From an uncultured Micrococcales bacterium (GTDB lineage Bacteria > Actinomycetota > Actinomycetes > Actinomycetales > Microbacteriaceae): a stretch of 6,363 nucleotides of DNA. Below the pieces are notes generated by a model. It was given only the letters and a program-made list of their open reading frames with translations, did not search any database and was not told the origin of the DNA. Below, piece after piece: positions 1-6,229 of this stretch (its first letter is position 1; each line of letters starts with the position of its first letter). The stretch spans positions 1 through 6,363 of the forward strand of contig CAIYOE010000176.1 in assembly GCA_903927775.1 (NCBI GenBank), written 5' to 3'. The translations under genes were made by a program, and so were the position numbers.

Positions 1-879
1 GTAATCGCAGATAACCTTTCCTCTGGTTTGGTAAGCCGCATCGATGACGCCACCCTGTTGGGGATCGAGCTTTCAGACGCCGCATCGGTAGAGCAACTCC
101 AAGAAGCCATGCGAGAGCACGGCGTTAGCAAAGTCATTCACTTGGCAGCCCAAAAACAGGTTGGTGTCTCGGTTCAAGAACCCGAGTGGTACTACCAGCA
201 GAACATCACTGGCCTAGCCAACCTACTAACAGCTATGCGCAACACCGGAGTGAACCAGATCGTTTTTAGCAGCAGCGCAGCCACATACGGAATGCCTGAT
301 GTCGAACTGGTAGACGAAGACGTACTTTGCGCACCGATAAACCCATATGGGCAGACCAAGCTCATTGGTGAATGGATGATCGCGAACGCAGGGATCGCGT
401 GGGGGCTTCGCGGAGCCAGCCTGCGCTACTTTAATGTGGCGGGTACCGGCTGGCCAGAGTTGGCGGACACCGCTGTAATGAACCTGGTGCCAATCGTTTT
501 TGCCGCAATAAAGTCGGGCATAGCGCCAAAGGTTTTCGGAACCGACTACCCCACCAAAGACGGATCGTGCATTCGAGACTATGTGCACGTACTGGATTTG
601 GCAGAAGCTCACATCAGTGCGTTGGATTACTTGGACCGGGATGACCGCCCGTTCAGCGTATTCAATGTGGGAACCGGAACCGGAAGCAGTGTTCTAGAGG
701 TTCTGGATGAAATCAAAAGAGTCTCCGGCATCGATTTCGAAGTCGATGTTGTCGGCCGGCGCGCTGGAGATCCGCCAGCTCTGTCTGCCGACGTCTCCCG
801 CATTCAAAAAACTTTGGGTTGGTCGGCCAAGCGCGGCTTGACCGAGATCGTTGAGAGCGCCTGGGCAGCGTGTAAGTAA
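1..879 (+). CDS. galE: UDP-glucose 4-epimerase, 5'-truncated by the window edge
   Basis: GalE is a cytoplasmic NAD-dependent extended SDR enzyme that interconverts UDP-glucose and UDP-galactose for Leloir metabolism and glycan synthesis. The frame is open from base 1. Its first residues (VIADNLSSG) match the end of the second Rossmann strand, where the adenine ribose of NAD is held, so only about 30 N-terminal residues, including the GxxGxxG loop, lie outside the window. Visible residues number 292; the family usually has 320-340. Signatures, numbered from the first visible codon: HLAAQ near 47, SSSAATYG with the catalytic Ser at 92, YGQTK with Tyr116 and Lys120 (bases 346-360), LRYFNVAG near 141-148, YPTKDGSCIRDYVHV near 183-197, and the C-terminal RRAGDP...LGW. 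A TTG at base 28 is an internal codon, not a start. The gene converges on manA with a 22-base gap. The residue aligned with E. coli Tyr299 is Leu261, so activity on N-acetylated sugars is open. The family call is very secure. Confidence 0.95.
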   Translation, partial: VIADNLSSGLVSRIDDATLLGIELSDAASVEQLQEAMREHGVSKVIHLAAQKQVGVSVQEPEWYYQQNITGLANLLTAMRNTGVNQIVFSSSAATYGMPDVELVDEDVLCAPINPYGQTKLIGEWMIANAGIAWGLRGASLRYFNVAGTGWPELADTAVMNLVPIVFAAIKSGIAPKVFGTDYPTKDGSCIRDYVHVLDLAEAHISALDYLDRDDRPFSVFNVGTGTGSSVLEVLDEIKRVSGIDFEVDVVGRRAGDPPALSADVSRIQKTLGWSAKRGLTEIVESAWAACK

Positions 880-901
880 CTGCGGCTAGAAATCTACAAC
901 G

Positions 902-2068
902 CTAGTTCGTAGCCAAAAAAGCGGTTCCGCTTCCGCTGAAGCTAAAGAAATTCGCATCGGCCAAATAGGCAACCTGGCCCTTGGTTATCACTCGGCGGTT
1001 ATCTTTACTGTCCCCGACCGCTATTTCGCCAGAGGTGCAAATCACGATTGCGGGATTAGCCAACTTTAGATCGGCCAATAAATTGTGGCCGCCCACTTCG
1101 ATCCGGTACAAGAGATAGTCCGAAACGCTTCTAGGGTATTCGTATAGTCCGTTGACAAGTTTCTTGGCGGACAGGGTGGCGAACTCTCCCGAGTCAAAGT
1201 TCAAGACTTTTTGCAATTCGGCAACATCGATGTGTTTTGGGGTCAAACCACCACGCAGTACGTTGTCGCTCGAGGCCATAATTTCCAGGCCTAGCCCACC
1301 TAGGTAGGCATGGATCACACCTGCCCCAACCTGAATCGCCTCGAAAGGTTTGAGCTCCACGAGGTTCATCAACAAAAAGATGATGATCCCAGGGTCGCCC
1401 GGGTAAAGTTGCTCCAGTTCCGGAACCGTGTAAAGGTGCTCCAGTGGCGACGACCACCCCATGCCAGCAAACTCGGGAGCCACTGCCTTGGCGAGGTCGT
1501 CGGTGATTTCGGCCAGTTGACCGCGGGATTGCAAAAGCTGAGTAAAGAGTGCCTCCAATCCTTGATCCTGGAGTGTCTGGCGCCAAGCGGAGAACGCCAA
1601 CGAAAGCCTTTGGAAACCATGGTTGCTCGAGTGAACGGCGATTTGGTCAAACGCATTTACCACCTGGGCCAGAGGCCTAAAGCCAACAGCGGCTCGGAAT
1701 CCCGAAAGAGCCACCAGCATCTCGGGTTTGTGCTTGTCGTCTTTGTAATTTCGGTGGCTGGCATCCAGAGGAATTCCCAGCGCGTTTTCGGTAGCGAAGC
1801 CATCGATGGCCTGCTGAGTGTTTGGGTGGGCCTGAATGCTAAGCGGCGTGCCCGCGGCAAGAATCTTGAAAAGGAATGGCAAGGGTTCTTGGTTGCGCAA
1901 GTCCAACAGGCTACCGTGCCCTACAACCGAGGTCATTGAACCCGGATGAGTTCCGAACCAGATTTCGGCCATTGGCTTGCCGGTAGCCGGAATACCGAAA
2001 TAATCAGGGATGCTCGTAGTTGAGCCCCAGGCATATTCGCGGGCGCTGTTTTCTAGTATGCAAATCAA
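902..2068 (-). CDS. manA: Mannose-6-phosphate isomerase, class I
   Basis: This is a zinc-dependent cytoplasmic isomerase that interconverts fructose-6-phosphate and mannose-6-phosphate. It supplies mannose for GDP-mannose and mannosylated glycans, or lets mannose enter glycolysis. The 388-residue protein has normal length for the family and carries its signatures in order: N-terminal EYAWGS (11-16), AEIWFGTHPGS (34-44), SIQAHP with zinc ligands Gln79 and His81, NYKDDKHKPEM with Glu116, GAGVIHAY with His253, and LRGGLTPKH with the catalytic-type Arg272. A C-terminal cupin-like region follows. The start is TTG at 2066-2068. The frame has a TGA at 2075-2077, and the next Met (33) lies beyond the conserved YAWGS, so TTG is practically the only standard start. 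An AGGTGA Shine-Dalgarno sits six bases upstream of it. The stop is TAG at 902-904. The gene is transcribed divergently from the ligase gene and convergently with galE, so it is probably monocistronic here. The family assignment is secure; whether it serves catabolism or glycan synthesis is inference. Confidence 0.96.
   Translation of the reverse strand: MICILENSAREYAWGSTTSIPDYFGIPATGKPMAEIWFGTHPGSMTSVVGHGSLLDLRNQEPLPFLFKILAAGTPLSIQAHPNTQQAIDGFATENALGIPLDASHRNYKDDKHKPEMLVALSGFRAAVGFRPLAQVVNAFDQIAVHSSNHGFQRLSLAFSAWRQTLQDQGLEALFTQLLQSRGQLAEITDDLAKAVAPEFAGMGWSSPLEHLYTVPELEQLYPGDPGIIIFLLMNLVELKPFEAIQVGAGVIHAYLGGLGLEIMASSDNVLRGGLTPKHIDVAELQKVLNFDSGEFATLSAKKLVNGLYEYPRSVSDYLLYRIEVGGHNLLADLKLANPAIVICTSGEIAVGDSKDNRRVITKGQVAYLADANFFSFSGSGTAFLATN
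915..937 (-). terminator. Terminator-like hairpin with U-tract inside the 3' end of manA
   Basis: On the - strand an inverted repeat with six-base arms (AAGCGG/CCGCTT, 919-932) runs directly into six T residues (915-920 as A on the + strand). A second AGCGG arm at 933-937 could pair instead, giving a larger loop. This has the form of an intrinsic terminator for manA, but it lies before the stop codon at 902-904, so the bases are also codons for the final SGSGTAFL residues. The resemblance may be caused by coding constraint. No matching U-tract hairpin was found for galE on the + strand. Confidence 0.25.
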
Positions 2069-2074
2069 TAGGTT

Positions 2075-2080
2075 TCACCT
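2075..2080 (-). promoter_or_regulatory. Shine-Dalgarno AGGTGA of manA
   Basis: AGGTGA on the - strand ends six bases before the TTG at 2066-2068, a normal spacing. Its TGA is also in frame with manA and closes the frame upstream, so it both supports the TTG start and rules out any longer N-terminus. Confidence 0.75.
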
Positions 2081-2184
2081 GTACCATCGGTCTATCTCAA
2101 AAGTAGCGGAAACTTTGAAGTGGTATCCGTTTAATGCCTGCCATGCGGCTATGAATAGACTGAAACTCTTACCGTGCATCTACC

Positions 2185-2189
2185 AAAGG
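2185..2189 (+). promoter_or_regulatory. Shine-Dalgarno AAAGG of the O-antigen ligase-family gene
   Basis: AAAGG stands five bases before ATG 2195-2197. The in-frame GTG at 2174-2176, which would add seven residues, has no purine-rich site before it. The ATG is therefore the better start. Confidence 0.6.
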
Positions 2190-2194
2190 CAAAA

Positions 2195-3553
2195 ATGACT
2201 CCCATTACGCAACTGGTTCCTGTTGTTGCAGATCGTCACGCCAAAGGTTACTGGTTGAAAGTCGCACTGGCTTACGTTGGCATATTCATTATTTCGGCGG
2301 GCGATACCGTGCGCTACGGCATCGGCTGGGTTCCATGGGGCACTCTTTCGGTGGGGCTTTCGCTAGTCTCGCTAGTTGTCTTTCTTCGTTCGAAGCCGAC
2401 GGTAACTTTGCGACGAATGCCAAACACTCTTATCGCTCTGCTTGCGCTCATGCTACTGAGCACCTTTTGGTCGTTCTATCCCAAGTACACTCTGGTGGGT
2501 TATGCCGGAACACTAATCGCGACCTTTTTTGCCTTGTTCTTGGTGGCCAGCTTCACTTGGCGAGACCTGTTAGGGCTTTTTTCCAACACCTTCAGGTTCA
2601 TTTTGAGTGCATCAATTCTGTTCGAAATATACGCGGCGGTTGTGGTGCACGGACCGATCGCGCCGATTTTCAAAAATTACAAGGGCGATGTTCCGCCATC
2701 GGGGGCTTATTACTGGACCCAGGGAACACTGCTAAAGGGATCGCGAATTCAAGGGATCGTGGGAAACGCCAACCTGTTGGCATACATCTCTATGCTCGCA
2801 GTAATCATGTTCTTGGTGCAGTTTGCTATTCGCTCTGCCGCCCGATGGATTACGGTGGTCAGCCTGCTGATGGCTTTCGCTTGCCTGGCCCTTACCCGCT
2901 CGGCCGGAATCGGTATCAGCATGGTTGTAGCCGGTGTGGTTTTGCTGGTAGCGCTGCTTAGCGAGGGACACGACCGCGAAACCCGACACCGTTACTATCG
3001 GGTGGCCTGGACGGGCTTTGGCATTCTTTTCTTCTTTGGTGTTGTGTATCGCGATCAACTGTTTACCTGGATCGGCAAGAGTCCGGACATGACCGGGCGC
3101 AGCGATATCTGGAAGGCGGTCTTGGGTCTGATCGGGCAGCGACCGATCCAAGGTTGGGGCTGGATCAGCTACTGGATGCCGGGAGTGAAACCATACGAAG
3201 GCCTGATTGTTAGAGACAACGTGACCTACTATCAGGCTCACAACTCATACCTGGATGTTTGGCTGCAACTAGGAATCTTTGGTTTCTTGATCTTTGTAGC
3301 AATGTTGGTCTTTTTGTTTATCAAGCTCTGGCGCATGGCCGCCCGCCACACCAGCCCGCTATACCTGTGGCCGCTTTTGGTTTTCGTAGCGCTGCTAGTG
3401 CAGAACCTAACCGAGAGCCGAATGATTGTGGAACTGGGATGGGTATTAGTGGTCACCTTCGCTATAAAGGTGAACGAGCCTGCCGAGAAGCTCGAGGAGC
3501 AAGGCACCACCACGAAACTAAAGCGGTTGTCGTTGGCGCTCAAGCGCAAATAA
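2195..3553 (+). CDS. O-antigen ligase/polymerase-family (Wzy_C, WaaL-like) membrane protein
   Basis: This is a polytopic membrane protein of 452 residues from ATG 2195. Proteins of this fold use undecaprenyl-linked glycans on the outer face of the membrane, either polymerising repeat units or transferring a finished glycan to an acceptor. Roughly eleven or twelve hydrophobic segments can be read (about 22-36, 48-64, 77-92, 100-122, 132-152, 192-212, 217-255 as two, 269-284, 355-377, 388-403, 409-425). A large external loop lies between about 285 and 350. Family marks are RIQGIVGNANLLA (184-196), TRSAGIGIS (234-242) with Arg235, GRSDIW (301-306), and H349-N350 followed by nine residues and GIFG (360-363), which fits the H[NSQ]x9GxxG ligase motif exactly. 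The tail (427-452) is short and ends basic. The gene is divergent from manA, and its TAA touches the stop of the LysM gene. Sequence cannot separate polymerase from ligase; in an actinobacterium without LPS the acceptor may be lipid, wall polymer or protein. Family secure, substrate unknown. Confidence 0.88.
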   Translation: MTPITQLVPVVADRHAKGYWLKVALAYVGIFIISAGDTVRYGIGWVPWGTLSVGLSLVSLVVFLRSKPTVTLRRMPNTLIALLALMLLSTFWSFYPKYTLVGYAGTLIATFFALFLVASFTWRDLLGLFSNTFRFILSASILFEIYAAVVVHGPIAPIFKNYKGDVPPSGAYYWTQGTLLKGSRIQGIVGNANLLAYISMLAVIMFLVQFAIRSAARWITVVSLLMAFACLALTRSAGIGISMVVAGVVLLVALLSEGHDRETRHRYYRVAWTGFGILFFFGVVYRDQLFTWIGKSPDMTGRSDIWKAVLGLIGQRPIQGWGWISYWMPGVKPYEGLIVRDNVTYYQAHNSYLDVWLQLGIFGFLIFVAMLVFLFIKLWRMAARHTSPLYLWPLLVFVALLVQNLTESRMIVELGWVLVVTFAIKVNEPAEKLEEQGTTTKLKRLSLALKRK

Positions 3554-3569
3554 CTAGCGAATAACTAGC
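3549..3569. repeat. Ten-base direct repeat spanning the two convergent stop codons
   Basis: AATAACTAGC occurs at 3549-3558 and again at 3560-3569, a period of eleven bases. The first copy holds both the TAA of the ligase gene (3551-3553) and the TAG (as CTA, 3554-3556) of the LysM gene. The second copy lies in the last codons of the LysM gene, and an inserted 11-base unit would shift that frame. A short tandem duplication could have set the present end of one of the genes. Confidence 0.7.
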
Positions 3570-6229
3570 TTCTGACCCACGTTCACCTGATCTTTGGTAA
3601 GGCCATTTGCCGCTTTGATGGCGGACACTGTGGTTCCGAAACGATTGGCAATCTTGGTCAGGGTATCCCCCGAGACAACCACATATGTAACCACCTTGAC
3701 GGTCGGTGTCGGTGTCGGTGTCGGTGTCGATGTAGGTGTAGGTGTTGGTGTTGTGCTCGCGGCTGGAGTCGGTGTGGGAGTGGGCGTAGGAGGTGTATCC
3801 GCCGGATTCAAAATCGGAGCCTTTTGAGTAGCAGGCAAGGGCACGCCCAATTGGAGCAAGCCATTTAGCAGCGGATCGATTTTGAACGCGGCGGGCGTGG
3901 TCCCTCGCAGCGCCTGATACTGCTTTGCAGTAGCTACGAGCCGTCGCTTTCCACCGCTCATCAGGTAGATGAACTTCGCTGGCGAAATAACAAATCGACC
4001 GAGATCGGTGGTTCCTAACTTAAGGTTCGCGCAGGTATTGTCTGCCAAAGTGACCGAACTTCCCGGATAGGCGCTGGCGTAGCTATCTGCTATCGGCTGC
4101 CAAACTCCCGAGATCGCAAAGTACTGCTTGGTTCCGCAGACAATCCTGAATCCGCCCAGGTTTCCGGTTTTGGTGTACTCGTTTAGGTCGGTCTTGGCCA
4201 CCTTGAACCCATTGCCCAAACCGTAAAGTGGCAGCAGCGTTGGGTTAGTGACTTGTTTGAGGCTGCTCAGGTCATCGGTGAGGTAATAAAGCCCGGCGGC
4301 ATCTTTCACCAGCGTTCCGGGAGCCAGGATTGGGCCGGCCAGCTGAATCTGGGCAATCGCGCTCGGCGGCAAAATTACGGTGTCAGGTCGAGTGGTCAGA
4401 GTCTGGAGCCGGGCCAGCGACTCAGAATTAACCACGGCTCTGCGAACCTGATTTGCCACAAAATAAGTGTTCTTTCCCAGCGGAGCCTTGGCTAAGAAAG
4501 GCGCTACGAGCGTTCCATCCAACTGTTGAATTCTGTTCAGAAAGGCATCAGTCATTACAGGTGGATTAGCCACAATCGGGGTTGCGGCATCGATGGCCTG
4601 TTTGCCAAGAGGAGTTAGCGCAAAGATTTTCTGCTTGGTATTGGACACCACGCTTTCAATGGGTTGATTGCTCAAAACGGAACTCACCGAGTCCGATGAC
4701 AACGTGCCGTTGCTGCTTGGGAACCACTGTTTAAAGTCGATATCCGCGCTGGTGTCCGAAGCAAACTCGTAGTACTTGCCTCCGAACATAATGGCCTTGT
4801 TACCGTTGGTTCGGTTCGTGAAAATTACACCCTCGGTAGCAATCGGATCGCCCCAAGGTAAGTAAGAAAACGCCGCGATAGCTACCGGAGCCAACGACGG
4901 CAACGTGACTTTGGTAGCCGCAATAGATGACGCGTCCAAAATTGCGTGCTTATACCCGCCCGAAATCAGGTACTGCGGTGCCGAGGCGGCGTTTGGACCG
5001 CTGAAATCAGGCACCAACGTTGTCATGGCGCCGGAACTTGGCAACGACGAAAGCTGGTTTGCCGTCAACTGAACTGCGTTGCTGCAATCTAAGCCAAAGG
5101 TTGCTACCTGATCACAGGCGCTAAACAGGAACTTGCGTCCGCCATCGACAAAGAAATACTGGTTGGTGGCCGATTTGACAAGACGAGTCATGGCCGAAGC
5201 CGTTGGGAACGAATCCAAATACTCCTGCGAAATCAAACCCACCGGCCCAAGAGGTGCAAAGGCAGCAACTGTGGCAGCGTCTGCCACCCTGTGTTTTTCA
5301 TACAGGTGCGAAGCCGGGTTCTCGGTAATTAGGTAGAAATCGCTGCTGGCACTTTGCAGCAAAAATCCGCCACCGATGGGGGAGCCGAACCAGTCCCAGT
5401 AATAGCGCCAAAAATTGCGATTGCCATACGCGCTGCAGGAGTCTCCCGTGCCGTAAAGGTTGTTGAGTGCCGCCTGGTTGGGCGTGTACGGAGTGTAGTA
5501 GTAGAGCGCGGCAGTTGCTTGGCTCTTGAGCATGAAAGTCTTTGATCCACAGACGGAACCCCTGGGCGAATAACCCATGGTGATGTTCTTGCCAACCTTT
5601 AGGTAGGTAAACGAGCCAGCCGGGTTGCCGTACCAGTGAAACTGACTGGCGGCCTTGTAAACCTGGTAGAAAAAACCGAAGGTGGTGCAAGGCCCGGTAT
5701 CTGGGCAAGCGAAACCCATGGCGATTTGGTAGCGGTAATCCAGCGGCTTTGTGGTGCTTGGCTGCCCCGGATTGTTGGAATCCGGCCAGTAGGGATTGGT
5801 GCTGGTGACCAGACCCTGCTCTTTTTGAAGGGTCACCAGAAGCACGCGCGGATTGATGTTGCAGGCCTTGGCGATAACCACCAGCATTTGAGCCACGGTT
5901 TGATCGGTGGCAGCAGGGATGGCATCGCAGCGCCCAATGTCGGCTGGCATCGCTGGAATATCAGTCTTGTAGTACCGCAGGCAGGTGAATTTGTCGGTCG
6001 GGCTTAGCCTGCACTTGGGCACTTTATCGTCTAAAAACGACTGGATCTGCGGGGCGGTCATGGTGCCAAAGTCGTAGAAAACGCTGTCCGAGATAATCAA
6101 ACCCGGATCGAAATTGGAACCATCGAGCGCACTTGCAGATGGCAGATTCACACTTAGCCCGACAACAGCCGAAAGAGCCAGGGTCGTCGAAACGACACTG
6201 GCCCAAAACCGCTTCAGGCTGACGGGCAT
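3554..6229 (-). CDS. Secreted modular protein: lysozyme-like domain, nine-module array, Thr-Pro linker, LysM
   Basis: This is a predicted exported cell-wall protein of 891 residues from ATG 6227-6229. A Sec signal peptide (basic KR, hydrophobic core) ends near residue 34 at an ASA-LD site. Residues 36-285 match the N-terminal domain of actinobacterial proteins often named 'hemagglutinin': FDPGLIISDSVFYDF, the INPRVLLVTLQKEQGLV helix with Glu137 as probable catalytic acid, MGFACPD, GFFYQVY, YTPYTPN and GDSCSAYGNRNFWR. It resembles lysozyme-like or glucosaminidase folds, so muralytic activity is plausible but unproven; the 'hemagglutinin' name is not evidence of function. An array of about nine modules (287-800), a Thr-Pro linker (812-843) and a LysM peptidoglycan-binding domain (848-889: YVVVSGDTLTKIANRFG...VGQKLVI) follow. 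Twelve cysteines, eight in the first domain, suit an exported disulfide-bonded protein. A TTG one codon earlier is the only other start. The ATG overlaps the upstream gene's stop (TGATG), suggesting translational coupling. The stop directly abuts the ligase gene's stop. Confidence 0.9.
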   Translation of the reverse strand: MPVSLKRFWASVVSTTLALSAVVGLSVNLPSASALDGSNFDPGLIISDSVFYDFGTMTAPQIQSFLDDKVPKCRLSPTDKFTCLRYYKTDIPAMPADIGRCDAIPAATDQTVAQMLVVIAKACNINPRVLLVTLQKEQGLVTSTNPYWPDSNNPGQPSTTKPLDYRYQIAMGFACPDTGPCTTFGFFYQVYKAASQFHWYGNPAGSFTYLKVGKNITMGYSPRGSVCGSKTFMLKSQATAALYYYTPYTPNQAALNNLYGTGDSCSAYGNRNFWRYYWDWFGSPIGGGFLLQSASSDFYLITENPASHLYEKHRVADAATVAAFAPLGPVGLISQEYLDSFPTASAMTRLVKSATNQYFFVDGGRKFLFSACDQVATFGLDCSNAVQLTANQLSSLPSSGAMTTLVPDFSGPNAASAPQYLISGGYKHAILDASSIAATKVTLPSLAPVAIAAFSYLPWGDPIATEGVIFTNRTNGNKAIMFGGKYYEFASDTSADIDFKQWFPSSNGTLSSDSVSSVLSNQPIESVVSNTKQKIFALTPLGKQAIDAATPIVANPPVMTDAFLNRIQQLDGTLVAPFLAKAPLGKNTYFVANQVRRAVVNSESLARLQTLTTRPDTVILPPSAIAQIQLAGPILAPGTLVKDAAGLYYLTDDLSSLKQVTNPTLLPLYGLGNGFKVAKTDLNEYTKTGNLGGFRIVCGTKQYFAISGVWQPIADSYASAYPGSSVTLADNTCANLKLGTTDLGRFVISPAKFIYLMSGGKRRLVATAKQYQALRGTTPAAFKIDPLLNGLLQLGVPLPATQKAPILNPADTPPTPTPTPTPAASTTPTPTPTSTPTPTPTPTVKVVTYVVVSGDTLTKIANRFGTTVSAIKAANGLTKDQVNVGQKLVIR
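3701..3796 (-). repeat. Hexanucleotide repeat encoding the Thr-Pro linker
   Basis: Bases 3705-3728 hold four perfect tandem copies of GGTGTC (+ strand), followed by degenerate units (GATGTA, GGTGTA, GGTGTT twice, later GGTGTG, GGAGTG, GGCGTA). On the - strand they encode alternating Thr and Pro, broken once by an Ala-Ala-Ser-Thr patch (residues 812-843). Such linkers span the cell wall between a wall-bound and an exposed domain and are common O-mannosylation targets in actinobacteria. The six-base unit lets copy number change without breaking the frame. Confidence 0.88.
3830..5371 (-). repeat. Array of about nine diverged 52-62-residue protein modules
   Basis: Between the lysozyme-like domain and the Thr-Pro linker the protein repeats a pattern: [GT]x[LVF][VI], then 8-15 residues, then an aromatic/hydrophobic strand, often a Gly-Gly turn, and basic residues. 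The strand anchors (ATG numbering) fall near 299 (FYLI), 358 (YFFVDGG), 420 (YLISGG), 480 (IMFGG), 535 (IFAL), 589 (YFVA), 648 (YYLT), 703 (YFAI) and 755 (YLMSGGKRR). Successive spacings are 52 to 62 residues. Modules 2, 3, 4 and 9 keep Gly-Gly; the others have lost it. The DNA itself is not visibly repeated, so duplication is old. Similar modules in other bacterial surface proteins are presumed to bind wall or glycan; this is inference. Confidence 0.65.

Larger units (their letters stand above)
2069..2194. promoter_or_regulatory. Divergent intergenic region between manA and the ligase gene
   Basis: This 126-base gap is the largest non-coding stretch and must carry the promoters of both divergent genes unless they lie inside coding sequence. 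On the + strand a TATGAAT at 2150-2156 and an overlapping TAGACT at 2156-2161 (TANNNT type) are possible -10 elements for the ligase gene. The TAGACT would give a leader of roughly 25-30 bases, but no good -35 box stands at the usual distance. On the - strand TTGAGA (2095-2100) resembles a -35 box, but its matching -10 position would fall on the manA ribosome-binding site. A small dyad CTAT-GA-ATAG lies at 2149-2158. No convincing operator or riboswitch was seen. Confidence 0.3.

Noticed and set aside
884..914. Possible galE terminator (GGCTA...TAGCC, with inner GCTA-GTTCG-TAGC)
   Set aside because: Stems are only four or five base pairs. The tract that follows on the + strand is A-rich, not U-rich, so it does not look like an intrinsic terminator for galE.
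1310..1939. Long + strand open frame of 209 codons opposite manA
   Set aside because: It lies wholly antisense to manA, which has full family signatures. The translation shows no recognisable motif and no ribosome-binding site was noted.
2174..2194. GTG 2174 as start of the ligase-family protein
   Set aside because: No Shine-Dalgarno precedes it, while ATG 2195 has AAAGG at five bases. It cannot be fully excluded.
2335..2961. Second + strand frame of 208 codons inside the ligase gene
   Set aside because: It overlaps the ligase gene in another frame and lacks the membrane segments and motifs seen in the true frame.
3701..3796. CRISPR-like or regulatory repeat array
   Set aside because: The six-base units have no spacers and are explained fully by Thr-Pro codons of the LysM gene.
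5636..6007. Open + strand frame of 123 codons opposite the lysozyme-like domain
   Set aside because: It is antisense to a clearly conserved secreted domain, and its composition reflects the complement of that gene.
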